In this document: piece by piece, positions 38,951 through 48,008 of the stretch
Numbering within the stretch: position 1 is the first letter of the stretch
Layout of the letters: every line of letters begins with the position of its first letter
Origin: Novosphingobium sp.
GTDB lineage: Bacteria > Pseudomonadota > Alphaproteobacteria > Sphingomonadales > Sphingomonadaceae
Direction of reading: 5' to 3'
Assembly (NCBI RefSeq): GCF_027486195.1
Contig: NZ_JAIXPP010000109.1
Location: 1-48,795 of the forward strand
DNA length: 48,795 nt
The notes under the pieces: generated by a model
Told to the model about the DNA's origin: nothing
What the model saw: only the letters and a program-made list of their open reading frames with translations
Database searches by the model: none
Program-made: the position numbers and the translations under genes

Positions 38951-41526
38951 GCGCCGCCTCTCCCCCCGGCTATTGGGGCACCGTGCGTCTGCTGCTGGCA
39001 TCGGCGCGCCGCCGCCAGAGCGGGCGCAGCAAGCGGCAACAGCAGCTGCTGAGCCAAAGAAGCGATGGCAAGGGAACGGACTGGTCGGGCCTCGGCTTGC
39101 TGATCGGCCTGATCATCAGCGTTGTCATCCATGGCTTCGCGGCAGGCTCGGTGTTTGTTGCGGTAACCGCCGGCCAGCGCGCCGAAGCAGAGCTCCACGG
39201 GCATATGGTTGTCAGCGAGGAATTCCTCGAACAGGTGCAGGAAGCCGATCAGACATCCTTTGCCTCGCCGCAAGTCCGCAGCGATTCGCTGGCGGAGGCC
39301 ATCGGCGACGAGGCGGCAAGGATCGCGCGGGATCAGCGCAGTGAGGACGAAAAAGAGATCGCGGCAAAGCTGCGCGCGCGCGTCGCAGCACCAGGCAGCA
39401 ACGGGCTTGTCCTTGCCGAAAGCGCCGAGCCTGGCCTCACCCCGCAAGGCCTCTCGCAACCCATCCCCGCGCTGCTGGGATCGCTGCTCGTCCTGCTCTG
39501 GCTGGTAACGCTGGTATGCCAGGGCGAGGGACTGGAGCTCGACATCCAGCGCCGCCGCCATCCCATGTGGGAATGGCTCTTCTCGCACCCGGTGCAACCC
39601 GGCGCGGTCTTCCTTGCCGAGATGATCGCGCCGCTTGCCGCCAACCCTACCTATTGGGCCGGACCACTGTTCGTCGGCGCCCTGCTCGGTCTCACCTACG
39701 ATGTGCTGCTGGGCCTCATCGGCGCGGTGGTGATCGGCATTCCCCTCACCATTGCGGCGGGATGCCTGGGCAAGGCGCTTGAAATCTCCGCGGTGCTGCG
39801 CCTGTCCCCGCGCACCCGCGGCGGCGTGATCGGCGTCATCAGCTGGTTCGGTTTCGTCGGCATGGTTGGCCCGATTGTCGGCGCCGCCACGATCGACTGG
39901 CTGGTCGGGCACTTTGCCGGCACCCTTGCCATCGCCGCGCGCGTGCCCGCGCCCCTGCTCGCCCTGCTGCTCGGCTTTGATGGTGCGGGGGGCCGCTCGT
40001 TCCTGCGTGCCATCGCCTTTGGCTGGTTCCTCGCCGCCGCCATGCTCGGCTTCGCCGTCTGGCTCAGCGTGCGCGCGCTGCGCAATGGCCTGTCGGGCGC
40101 CTTCGCGGCCGAAACCCTGAGCACAGGACCCGCACGGCAGACGCGCTTCGGGCGCGAACCGCTGTTTCGCAAGGAAGTCCTGTGGTTCCTGCGCGATCGC
40201 AGCGCCATCGTGCAGACCATCCTGATCCCGCTCACCGTCGCTGGCTACAACCTGTTCCAGCTGCGCGGCGCACTCAGTCTGGCCGCCCAATCCTGGAACC
40301 TCCTCGCTGGTGCAGCGATTACTCTTGGCACCTACATGCTCTGGGTTCTCGGCCCCAAGTCGCTGGTCTCGGAAGGCTCCGCGCTGTGGATCGCGCTGAC
40401 CTGGCCGCAAGGGATCGAAAGCGTGCTCAAGGCCAAGGCCTGGCTGTGGTCGCTGATCGCGACGCTGCTGGTTGCGGTGGTCCTGCTGCTGGGCTGCGCG
40501 CTGTTCCCGCAGGATTGGTGGAAGATCGCGCTGGTCGGCGTGGGCTGGTACCTCTTCGCCCGCAGCATGGCCGAAAAGGCTGTCACGCTGGTCACGGTCG
40601 TTTCGGAATCGGGCGAAGCGCAGTCGATTCCCTCCGGGCGGCGCTGGGCCGCGCAGCTCGGCATGCTGACCTTTGCGATCGGAATCTGCACGCAGGTCTG
40701 GTCGCTTGCCATCGTCGGCATCGTCTATTCATGGGTCACCGCCGCCGCGATGTGGGAAAACTTCCGCGCGCGCCTGCCCTATCTCTATGATCCCTGGTCG
40801 GAAAAGCTGCCGCCGCCGCCCACGCTGATGCATGCCATGATCGCGGTCAGCGCGATGCTGGAGCTTTCCTCCGTGATCGCCGCCTTCGTCGCGGGCATCG
40901 GCGGGCGTGAAAATCTGCCGCTGGCGATGGCCGTCGGCTATTCGGCCAGCGCCGTGCTCGTCTCGATGGTGACAGCGCGGGTCCTTGAGGATCGCGGCAT
41001 GAATCCAGCAGCCGCGTGGCTGTGGTCTCCTCCGCCCGCGCAGGCCGTGCACATGTTCGTCGCACCGTGGGAGACGCTGTGGAACCTCATGCGCCATCAT
41101 GGGCGGGCGATGGCGGAAGGCCTGGTGCTCGGCCTGCTGCTCGGCGGCTTCGCCTGGGCCTATATCCACATCCTCGCCATGTTTCCCCCGTTCGCGCACG
41201 ACATCGCGGCGACTCACGCCCAGTGGGCCGCGAACCCGTCCTTGCGCTTCAGCTACGCCATCATCGCGATCCTTTGCGCGCCCTTTGCCGAGGAATATCT
41301 GTTCCGCGGCCTGCTCTACCGGGCGCTGGATCGGCAATGGGGCGGCTGGAAAGCGGTGCTTGCCGCCGCCGCCTTCTTCGCGATCTATCACCCGCCGATC
41401 GCGTGGCTTCCGGTGGGCCTGCTCGGGGCGCTCAATTGCGTGATGTTCAAGCGCACCGGCAGGCTCGCCCCCGCCGTCGTGCTCCACATGGCCTACAATA
41501 CGGTCGTCGTGCTGACCGGATCGTGA
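38947..41526 (+). CDS. ABC-2 permease fused to a CPBP intramembrane protease
   Basis: The 859-aa membrane protein joins two modules. Residues 1-600 form an ABC-2 permease: a first helix at about 49-65, a periplasmic or soluble loop rich in charged residues (about 75-155), then many helices. The C-terminal part is a CPBP (CAAX-type) intramembrane protease with Glu782-Glu783 in AEEYLFRG, His815 in AIYHPP and His847 in LHMAYN, the expected catalytic residues. CPBP proteins process prenylated or secreted peptides or give bacteriocin self-immunity. The fusion suggests export coupled with intramembrane cleavage. It overlaps the ATPase gene and the next GNAT gene by four bases each. Confidence 0.88.
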   Translation: MSAASPPGYWGTVRLLLASARRRQSGRSKRQQQLLSQRSDGKGTDWSGLGLLIGLIISVVIHGFAAGSVFVAVTAGQRAEAELHGHMVVSEEFLEQVQEADQTSFASPQVRSDSLAEAIGDEAARIARDQRSEDEKEIAAKLRARVAAPGSNGLVLAESAEPGLTPQGLSQPIPALLGSLLVLLWLVTLVCQGEGLELDIQRRRHPMWEWLFSHPVQPGAVFLAEMIAPLAANPTYWAGPLFVGALLGLTYDVLLGLIGAVVIGIPLTIAAGCLGKALEISAVLRLSPRTRGGVIGVISWFGFVGMVGPIVGAATIDWLVGHFAGTLAIAARVPAPLLALLLGFDGAGGRSFLRAIAFGWFLAAAMLGFAVWLSVRALRNGLSGAFAAETLSTGPARQTRFGREPLFRKEVLWFLRDRSAIVQTILIPLTVAGYNLFQLRGALSLAAQSWNLLAGAAITLGTYMLWVLGPKSLVSEGSALWIALTWPQGIESVLKAKAWLWSLIATLLVAVVLLLGCALFPQDWWKIALVGVGWYLFARSMAEKAVTLVTVVSESGEAQSIPSGRRWAAQLGMLTFAIGICTQVWSLAIVGIVYSWVTAAAMWENFRARLPYLYDPWSEKLPPPPTLMHAMIAVSAMLELSSVIAAFVAGIGGRENLPLAMAVGYSASAVLVSMVTARVLEDRGMNPAAAWLWSPPPAQAVHMFVAPWETLWNLMRHHGRAMAEGLVLGLLLGGFAWAYIHILAMFPPFAHDIAATHAQWAANPSLRFSYAIIAILCAPFAEEYLFRGLLYRALDRQWGGWKAVLAAAAFFAIYHPPIAWLPVGLLGALNCVMFKRTGRLAPAVVLHMAYNTVVVLTGS

Positions 41527-42110
41527 CCCCGCGCTTGCCCCCGGCCCCCTCGCCCGCTATCGGCGCGCCTTCCGCCATCCACCCGAAAGCCCGCATCCCC
41601 TTGGCCACGCTGATCCCGCTTGCCGATATCGATTCCGCGCTGATCGAAGACGTGCTCGATGCCGCCTTCGGGCCGGACCGCTTCGCGCGCACGGCCTACA
41701 AGGTACGCGAGGGGACCGAGTGGCTCCCCGGCCTGTCCTTCGCCGCGCTCGACGAAGGCGAGCATATCGCCGGCACGATCCAGTGCTGGCCTGTCGCGCT
41801 GAACGATGAAAGCGGCCGCGCCCACCCGATGATCATGGTCGGCCCCGTCGCTGTCCTCCCGGGCCTTCAGGGCCAGGGCTATGGCAAGGCGCTCGTCACC
41901 GCCAGCCTCACCGCGATCGATCCGCGCGCGCCGCTGCCACAGGTGATGATCGGCGATCTTGATTACTATGGCCGCTTCTTCGGCTTTTCCGCCGCACACA
42001 CCGGCGGGTGGAAGCTGCCCGGCCCGTGGGACCCGGCGCGCCTGCTCTGCCGCACCGCCAATCCGGCCGTCCTGCCCACAGAGGGCATGCTCGGCCCTTG
42101 GCGCGGCTGA
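41523..42110 (+). CDS. GNAT N-acetyltransferase (YhbS-like)
   Basis: The 195-aa protein starts at GTG 41523, overlapping the permease stop (GTGA). The acetyl-CoA site is VAVLPGLQGQGYGKALV and the C-terminal block GDLDYYGRFFGFSA matches the YhbS group of N-acetyltransferases. A later start nearer LATLIPLADIDSAL is possible. Target unknown; YhbS relatives act on small molecules or proteins. It is followed after 22 bases by a DUF1285 gene. Confidence 0.85.
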   Translation: MTPRLPPAPSPAIGAPSAIHPKARIPLATLIPLADIDSALIEDVLDAAFGPDRFARTAYKVREGTEWLPGLSFAALDEGEHIAGTIQCWPVALNDESGRAHPMIMVGPVAVLPGLQGQGYGKALVTASLTAIDPRAPLPQVMIGDLDYYGRFFGFSAAHTGGWKLPGPWDPARLLCRTANPAVLPTEGMLGPWRG

Positions 42111-42132
42111 TCTGATCTGGCATCGGCGGTTC

Positions 42133-42702
42133 GTGCCCTATGAACCGCCCCCCGAACTTGCAGCGCTTTCGCTGAGCGAACTGGCAGAGGCCATCGCATC
42201 GCGCCGCTTGCCGGCGGTAGAGAGCTGGTCCCCCGCGAACATCGGCGAAAGCCACATGCGCATCGCGGCAGACGGCACGTGGTTCCACGAGGGCGGCAGG
42301 ATCACCCGCCCGGCCATGGTCCGCGCCTTCTCATCGCTCCTCACCCGCGATGCAGCAGGCCAGCACTGGCTCGTCACTCCGGTCGAAAAGCTCGCCATCG
42401 CGGTGGACGACGCCGCCTTCATCGCGACCGACATGGAAGTCCGCAGCGACGAGAACGGCCACCCGGTCATCGCGTTCCGCCTCAATAGCGACGACGTGGT
42501 CCTCGCCGGCCCCGATCATCCCTTGCGCGCTGCGGGCACGCCCGAAGTCCCCGCCTTCTACCTCGCCGTGCGCCATGGCACCGAGGCGCGGCTCAACCGC
42601 AGCACTTACGGCCAGCTGATCGACCACGCGCTCACTCTCTCCGAACCCGAAGCGCTCGCGGTCGAAAGCCGGGGCACCCGCTTCAGCCTGCTGCCCGCAT
42701 GA
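42133..42702 (+). CDS. DUF1285 family protein
   Basis: The 189-aa protein has the DUF1285 pattern: HMRIAADGTWFHEGGRITRP, LLTRDAAGQHWLVTPVEKL and VAVDDAAF-type beta strands. The function is unknown, although structures show a two-domain beta fold. A GTG at 42133 gives the best start. It overlaps the NUDIX gene by four bases. DUF1285 genes are often found near nudL and the CCA-adding enzyme in alphaproteobacteria, as here. Confidence 0.82.
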   Translation: MPYEPPPELAALSLSELAEAIASRRLPAVESWSPANIGESHMRIAADGTWFHEGGRITRPAMVRAFSSLLTRDAAGQHWLVTPVEKLAIAVDDAAFIATDMEVRSDENGHPVIAFRLNSDDVVLAGPDHPLRAAGTPEVPAFYLAVRHGTEARLNRSTYGQLIDHALTLSEPEALAVESRGTRFSLLPA

Positions 42703-43301
42703 GCCTGCGCGAACGCCTCGCCGATCTTTTCGACGTCGGGCACGCCCTCCCCGTCCCGCCCGCTTACGAGGACTGGCGCCCGCTTCCCGATACGCCCTTG
42801 CGCGCCGCCGCCGTGCTGATCGCCGTCACCGACCGGCCAGACCACGCGCAAGGCCCCGGCGTACTCCTCATCCACCGCCCCTCGCATATGCGCGCGCACC
42901 CCGGGCAGGCCGCGTTCCCCGGTGGCAAGATCGATGCGGGCGAAACCCCTATCGAGGCCGCGCTGCGCGAGGCGAACGAGGAGCTCGGCATCGATCCCGC
43001 GCTGGTGGACGTAATCGGCGCGACCGACCAGTACCGCACCGGCACCGGCTACGACATCACCCCCGTCCTCGCGATGGTTCCGCCAGACCTGCCCATCCAG
43101 CCCAATCCTGCCGAAGTGGCGAGCTGGTTCGAACCCCCGCTCGGCTTCGTGCTCGATCCCGCCAACTACGTCCGGCGGGAAAGCGAATGGGCTGGGCGGC
43201 GCGGTAGCTACATCGATATCCAGTGGAATGAGCACCGGATCTGGGGCGTCACCGCCGGGATCATCGCCAATCTTGCGCAGCGGATCCGCTGGCATGGCTG
43301 A
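42699..43301 (+). CDS. nudL: CoA pyrophosphatase-type NUDIX hydrolase
   Basis: The 200-aa protein contains a NUDIX box GGKIDAGETPIEAALREANE followed by ELG, with its catalytic glutamates, and the upstream HRPSHMRAHPGQAAFPGG motif of the NudL/CoAse subgroup. It would hydrolyse CoA or acyl-CoA to 4'-phosphopantetheine and 3',5'-ADP. It overlaps the preceding DUF1285 gene by four bases and the CCA-adding enzyme by eight. The start at ATG 42699 is fixed by that overlap and by MSLRERL. Confidence 0.9.
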   Translation: MSLRERLADLFDVGHALPVPPAYEDWRPLPDTPLRAAAVLIAVTDRPDHAQGPGVLLIHRPSHMRAHPGQAAFPGGKIDAGETPIEAALREANEELGIDPALVDVIGATDQYRTGTGYDITPVLAMVPPDLPIQPNPAEVASWFEPPLGFVLDPANYVRRESEWAGRRGSYIDIQWNEHRIWGVTAGIIANLAQRIRWHG

Positions 43302-44469
43302 AACGCGCCTCCCTGCTGCCGACTGGACCCGTCGCGAAGACCTCGCCGCGCTTGTCGCCGCGCTCGATCCGGCCGGAGAAGGCTTCGTCCGTTACGTCGG
43401 CGGCGCGGTGCGCGATACGCTGCTGGGCATCGCGGTGAAGGACATCGACATGGCCACCCCGCTCGAACCGCCTGCGGTGATCGAGCGGCTCAAGGCCGCA
43501 AGCATCCGCAGTGTCCCTACCGGCCTTGCCCATGGCACCGTCACCGCCGTGCTCGCAGGCGGCCCGGTCGAGATCACCACTCTGCGCCGCGATGTCTCGA
43601 CCGACGGCCGCCACGCCACCGTCGCGTTTTCAACCGACTGGTCGGAAGACGCGGCCCGCCGCGATTTCACGATCAACGCGCTCTACGCCGATCCGCAGGG
43701 TCTGACGGTTCACGACTACTTCGGCGGCCTCGCAGACCTCAAGGCCCGCCGCCTGCGCTTCATCGGCGATGCAGAGGCGCGCATCCGCGAGGATTACCTG
43801 CGCATCCTGCGCTATTTCCGTTTCCAGGCCCGCTTCGGCTCGCTCCCTGCCGACACAGCGGCGGAAGCCGCCTGCAGTGCGCTCGCCCCCGGCCTCAAGG
43901 GCCTCTCGCGCGAACGCATCGCCAGCGAACTCCTCATGCTGCTGGCCCTGCCCAACCCAGCGTCCACCGCCGCGCGCATGGCTGAGCTCGGCGTGCTTGG
44001 CGTAATCCTGCCTGAAGCCGATCCCGCCGCGCTCCCGCCGCTCCTCGCCGCCGAGGCCGCCCGCGCACTTGCGCCCGAACCGCTGCGCCGCCTCGCCGCG
44101 CTGCTCCCCGCCGATCCGCCGCTGGCCGAACTGATCGCCGCGCGCCTCAGGCTCTCGATCGCCCAGCGCAAGCACCTCGCCCTCGTCGCCGCGCGCACCA
44201 TTCCCGAGGAAGCCGCCCGCCCGCTCGCCTACCAGGTCGGCCGCGCAGCCGCGCTCGATCGCTTGCTGATCACCGGCAGCGACACCGCGCCGCTCGATGG
44301 CTGGGATATCCCGCAGTTTCCGCTCAAAGGCGGCACAATCGTCGCCCGCGGCGTCAGCGCCGGCCCCGAAGTCGCCCGCATCCTCCGCGCGGTGGAGGCC
44401 CGCTGGGTCGGCGAAGGCTTCCCGAACGAAGCCCGCATCGCGGAATTGCTCAGCGAAGAACTCGGCTAA
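43294..44469 (+). CDS. cca: CCA tRNA nucleotidyltransferase
   Basis: The 391-aa enzyme adds or repairs the CCA end of tRNA. The catalytic motifs are YVGGAVRDTLLG, VKDIDMAT (metal-binding Asp pair), ARRDFTINALY and REDYLRILRYFRFQARFG. There is no C-terminal HD phosphatase domain. It starts at ATG 43294, overlapping the NUDIX gene by eight bases, so it is the last gene of the overlapping run. A dispersed repeat follows the stop. Confidence 0.93.
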   Translation: MAETRLPAADWTRREDLAALVAALDPAGEGFVRYVGGAVRDTLLGIAVKDIDMATPLEPPAVIERLKAASIRSVPTGLAHGTVTAVLAGGPVEITTLRRDVSTDGRHATVAFSTDWSEDAARRDFTINALYADPQGLTVHDYFGGLADLKARRLRFIGDAEARIREDYLRILRYFRFQARFGSLPADTAAEAACSALAPGLKGLSRERIASELLMLLALPNPASTAARMAELGVLGVILPEADPAALPPLLAAEAARALAPEPLRRLAALLPADPPLAELIAARLRLSIAQRKHLALVAARTIPEEAARPLAYQVGRAAALDRLLITGSDTAPLDGWDIPQFPLKGGTIVARGVSAGPEVARILRAVEARWVGEGFPNEARIAELLSEELG

Positions 44470-44483
44470 GCGGAAAACAAAGT

Positions 44484-44514
44484 CCCGTTCGTGTCGAGCG
44501 AAGTCGAGACACCA
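44484..44514 (+). repeat. Dispersed TGTCGAGCGAAGTCGAGACA repeat, copy 2
   Basis: Identical over 31 bases and in the same orientation to 10508-10538. It lies between the convergent cca and J-domain genes, where it may act as a terminator or RNA-stability element. Confidence 0.9.
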
Positions 44515-44526
44515 TGCGCCCGGCCC

Positions 44527-45072
44527 TCAGCCCGCGTCAGACCCCTTCCACTCGCGCCGCTCCTCCGCCGCGCGCAGCACTTCGTACGCCGTCTGCAGCT
44601 TCAGGAACTCCGCCGCCGCTTCGGCATCGCCGGGGCGCACATCGGGATGCACTTCCTTGGCGCGTGATCGCCACGCCTTGCGCACCGCCTCGAAATCGGC
44701 GTCCACTTCCAGCCCAAGCGCTTCCAGCGCGCGCATCTCGTCGCGGCTGCGGCTGCCATCGCCGGGGCCTGCCCAGGCCTGATAGGCCGATTGCGCATAG
44801 CCCGAAGCCTCGCCCCGCTCGGCCTTCTCGCGCAGCTCGGCCTCTTCCTTGTCGAGCCCTTCGAAGTAGTTCCACCCGGCATTGTATTCGGCGGCATGGC
44901 GCTCGCAGAAGTACCACCGGTCCGGGTTGTTGGGCGATTTGGGCGCAGGCCGGTCGCCTTTCTCGTCGCAGCCGGCCCGGTCGCAAAGGCGCACCGGGGC
45001 CGCCTCGCGCGAGCCACCATAGCCGCGCCAGCGTGGGAAACCCCAGTCAGCCGATCTGCCTTGCCGTGCCAT
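44527..45072 (-). CDS. J-domain (DnaJ-type) co-chaperone with N-terminal Cys motif
   Basis: The 181-aa protein has a C-terminal J domain with HPD at 142-144 (KEVHPDVRPGD), the loop that stimulates DnaK ATPase. The N-terminal half has cysteines at 30, 35 and 56 and His59 (CERHAAEYNAG), a probable metal-binding segment. No G/F-rich or substrate-binding domain is present, so it targets DnaK to specific partners. It follows pal by 19 bases on the same strand. Confidence 0.88.
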   Translation of the reverse strand: MARQGRSADWGFPRWRGYGGSREAAPVRLCDRAGCDEKGDRPAPKSPNNPDRWYFCERHAAEYNAGWNYFEGLDKEEAELREKAERGEASGYAQSAYQAWAGPGDGSRSRDEMRALEALGLEVDADFEAVRKAWRSRAKEVHPDVRPGDAEAAAEFLKLQTAYEVLRAAEERREWKGSDAG

Positions 45073-45091
45073 CGAAGTGGCTAATCCCTTT

Positions 45092-45625
45092 TCACTGTAC
45101 GGTTATCGTCACCGCACGGCGGTTCTTCGCCCAGCTTGCCTCGTCCGAACCCAGAGCGACCGGGCGCTCCTTGCCATAGCTCACCGTGGTGATGCGCGAA
45201 GCATCGATGCCGAGGCTAACGAGGTAGTTCTTCGCCGCATTGGCCCTGCGCTCGCCCAAAGCAAGGTTATAATCACGCGTGCCGCGCTCGTCGCAGTGCC
45301 CTTCGATGGTCACGCGCTTGCCGGGATAGCGCGCCAGCCACTGCGCCTGGCTCTGCAGGATGCCCTGATCCTCGCTGTCGATGTTGTAGCGGTCCGTGTC
45401 GAACAGGATCGTGTCGCCCAGCACCGAGGCCATGAAATCGGCCTGGCTGCCCGGCACCGGCCCCATCGGCTGGCTGACCGGCGGCGGCGTAGTCGTCGTC
45501 GTGGTCGTCGCGCCGGTCGGCTGCGGCGGCAGTTCCTTGGGCTTGGTGGCGCAACCCGCGAGCGCAAGGCCGGAGGTGAGCAGCAGGCCAGTCAAGACTT
45601 TCGATGTGATGATCTTGCGGGTCAC
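45092..45625 (-). CDS. pal: Peptidoglycan-associated lipoprotein
   Basis: Pal is an outer-membrane lipoprotein that binds peptidoglycan. The 177-aa protein has the lipobox LALAGC near residue 25, a threonine-rich linker ([10 protein letters not shown]) and an OmpA-like domain with [23 protein letters not shown] 45625 is chosen because AAAGGAG lies about nine bases upstream; the earlier TTG is less likely. It is the last gene of tolQRAB-pal. It follows tolB by 75 bases. Confidence 0.96.
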   Translation of the reverse strand: MTRKIITSKVLTGLLLTSGLALAGCATKPKELPPQPTGATTTTTTTPPPVSQPMGPVPGSQADFMASVLGDTILFDTDRYNIDSEDQGILQSQAQWLARYPGKRVTIEGHCDERGTRDYNLALGERRANAAKNYLVSLGIDASRITTVSYGKERPVALGSDEASWAKNRRAVTITVQ

Positions 45626-45700
45626 GGACGGGTCTCCTTTGGTCAATCAGCGCCAGAGTGCATTGCACAAGGCGAATCGGCAAACGGTTTTGGCACCAGT

Positions 45701-47077
45701 TCAGGGCAGAACCGGGCCCCATGCGGGGTCCGATGCATCGACCGGCGTATTCAGCCGCCGCTCGTTGCGCCCGGTCAGGTCCACCTGCCAGATCGAGGTC
45801 TTGCCGGTGGTCTTTGCGGTGCGGAAGAACTGCACGATGCGGCCGTTGGGCGACCATGTCGGCGCTTCATCCTGCCAGCTGTCGGTAAGGTAGCGCATCT
45901 CGCCGCCCGATGGGTTCATCACCGCTATGCGAAGATTGCCAGCGATGTGGGTGAACGCGATCTGGTCACCGCGCGGGCTCCATTCGGGCGTGGCGGAGCG
46001 GCCGCCGAAAAAGCTGATGCGCTTCTGGTTCGTGCCATCGGCATTCATCACATAGATCTGCTGGCTGCCCGAACGATCGCTTTCAAACACGATCTTGCTG
46101 CCATCGGGCGAATAGCTGCCGCCCACATCGATCCCCGGCGAATCCGTCAGCTTCACCGATTCGCCGCCGGTTGCGGGCACACGGTAGATGTCCGTATTCC
46201 CGGCAATCGCCATCGAATAGAGGATGGACTTGCCATCGGGCGACCAGCGCGGCGCGAAAGTCGGCCCCTTGCCTTCGGTCACCAGCCGCTGCTGGCCGCT
46301 GCCGATATCATAGACATAGATCCGCGGGGTGCCGTTGAGGAAGCTGAGGTACGCGATCTTTGAATAATCGGGCGAATAGCGCGGGGTCAGCGCGGTTGCC
46401 TGGCCGTTGGTGATGAAGCGGTGGTTGGCCCCGTCCGAATCCATGATCGCCAGCTGCTTGCGGCGATGATCCTTTGGCCCCGTCTCGGCGATATAGGCGA
46501 TCTTGCTGTCGAAGAACGGGCTTTCCCCCGAAAGCCGCGAATAGACCATGTCCGCACACTTGTGCGCCGCGCGCCGCCACTCCTCGGGCTTCACCACATA
46601 GCCCTGCCGCGCCAGCTCGCTGCCCAGCGCCACGTCATAGAGGTAGCAGCCCACTGTCAGCCGCCCGTCGGCGCCGGCCTTGACGAAGCCCTGCACCAGC
46701 ATTTCCGCCGAACGCGCGCGCCAGTTCGGAAACGCGGGCGCGGTCACTTCGCCAAAGGCAATGCCCGGCAGCGCATCAGGGCCGACCGGGCGAAACAGCC
46801 CGTTGTTCTTGAGATCGCCATAGATCACCCGCGCAAGATTGCGCCCGAGCGCCTCGGTGTTCCCGCCATCGGCTGCGGTCGGCAGCATCTCGTTGGTCGG
46901 GAACGTCGGGATCGCGATGGCAGCATCGTTGTTGATCGTACCCACTACGTCTTCCTCGGGCGAGGAATCCGCCGGCGCGGCCGATGCGGCGGGCTGAGGC
47001 GCAGGTGTGGCAGGCTGCGCCAGAACCGGCGAGGCGGCGAGGAGCGCGCAAAGGCCAACGACAAGAGTGCTACGCAA
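45701..47077 (-). CDS. tolB: Tol-Pal system periplasmic beta-propeller TolB
   Basis: The 458-aa protein has a signal peptide (MRSTLVVGLCALLAASPVLA), an alanine/proline-rich linker, an N-terminal alpha/beta domain and a C-terminal beta-propeller with repeating YSPD/WSPDG motifs. TolB contacts Pal and TolA and helps constrict the outer membrane in division. The first codon is TTG at 47077, directly after the tolA stop; no upstream ATG or GTG fits, making it an unusual start. It lies five bases from tolA. Confidence 0.95.
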   Translation of the reverse strand: MRSTLVVGLCALLAASPVLAQPATPAPQPAASAAPADSSPEEDVVGTINNDAAIAIPTFPTNEMLPTAADGGNTEALGRNLARVIYGDLKNNGLFRPVGPDALPGIAFGEVTAPAFPNWRARSAEMLVQGFVKAGADGRLTVGCYLYDVALGSELARQGYVVKPEEWRRAAHKCADMVYSRLSGESPFFDSKIAYIAETGPKDHRRKQLAIMDSDGANHRFITNGQATALTPRYSPDYSKIAYLSFLNGTPRIYVYDIGSGQQRLVTEGKGPTFAPRWSPDGKSILYSMAIAGNTDIYRVPATGGESVKLTDSPGIDVGGSYSPDGSKIVFESDRSGSQQIYVMNADGTNQKRISFFGGRSATPEWSPRGDQIAFTHIAGNLRIAVMNPSGGEMRYLTDSWQDEAPTWSPNGRIVQFFRTAKTTGKTSIWQVDLTGRNERRLNTPVDASDPAWGPVLP

Positions 47078-47082
47078 GGGCT

Positions 47083-48003
47083 CTACTCTTTCCTGAAATT
47101 GAGCGTGTAGGTCTTCCAGAAATCATACGTTTCGACAGGAAGGTTGAACGGCGCCGCCGTCCTGATCGCGCGAACCGCGCATTCGGTGAAGCGGCCCACC
47201 TGCGGCGTATTGGCAGGAGTCTGGCCGGAAAGAACCGGCGTTGCAATGCTGACGATATTCCCGCTGCGATCAAGCTGGAAGGTCACTTTCGCGCGCAGCT
47301 TCTCGATCTCAACGCCGCTCAGCGGGCAGCTGTTCCACGGCGGCACCACCTTGCGGTTGATCGTGACGCGGATCGCGGCCTTGGCAGTATCGCTCAGCGC
47401 ATCGGCGGGATTGCCCGTCGCGCCCGGCCGGGTCCCCGTATTGATCCCCTTGAGGAAATCGGAGCCCAGTTGGCTGGCGCCGCTCGGCGCATCGGGCCGC
47501 CGCCGCTGGCGCGGGTCAAGCGGCGGCGCGGCGGCCACCTTTTGCGCCGGCTTCTGCGGCGGCGCAGGCACGGCACGCTGTTGCGGCTGCGGCTTGATGA
47601 CCGGCTGCGGCCTCGCAACAGGCTTGGGCTGCGGCGCCGGCTTTGCCTGAGGCGGTGGCGGAGGCGCGGGTTTAGGCAAGGGCTGTGGCCGGGGCTGGGG
47701 CTTGGGCTGAGGCGGCGCGATCTGCGGCGGGGCCGGTTCCGGCACAGGCTCGCCCAGCACCGGCGCGACATCGGGCGCAGCCTCGGCATCGGGCTGCGGC
47801 GAGGTCGATTGGTCGGCAGTCTCTTCGGCGAAGGTCACCGTCATCCGTTCGGGGGGCGACAGGATCGACTTGCCCGGCGGCGAGAGCGTCAGCGCCGCAA
47901 TCAGCGCCACGTGCGCCGCCAGCGCGATGCCAAGCGCCCCAAACGGTATGGGCGCTTCCTCGCGCGTGAGGCCTTGGGAGGAGGAAGAGGCCGTCATGCC
48001 CAT
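47083..48003 (-). CDS. tolA: Tol-Pal system envelope-spanning TolA
   Basis: The 306-aa protein has an N-terminal membrane helix (about 20-40), a long proline/glutamine-rich middle (KPQPRPQPLPKPAPPPPPQA) and a C-terminal TonB-like domain (ALSDTAKAAIRVTINRKV to TLNFRKE). Enteric TolA has an alanine/lysine-rich helical middle; here it is Pro-rich and therefore likely extended. It couples TolQR to TolB-Pal across the periplasm. A second ATG two codons in is possible. Confidence 0.93.
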   Translation of the reverse strand: MGMTASSSSQGLTREEAPIPFGALGIALAAHVALIAALTLSPPGKSILSPPERMTVTFAEETADQSTSPQPDAEAAPDVAPVLGEPVPEPAPPQIAPPQPKPQPRPQPLPKPAPPPPPQAKPAPQPKPVARPQPVIKPQPQQRAVPAPPQKPAQKVAAAPPLDPRQRRRPDAPSGASQLGSDFLKGINTGTRPGATGNPADALSDTAKAAIRVTINRKVVPPWNSCPLSGVEIEKLRAKVTFQLDRSGNIVSIATPVLSGQTPANTPQVGRFTECAVRAIRTAAPFNLPVETYDFWKTYTLNFRKE

Positions 48004-48008
48004 CGCGC

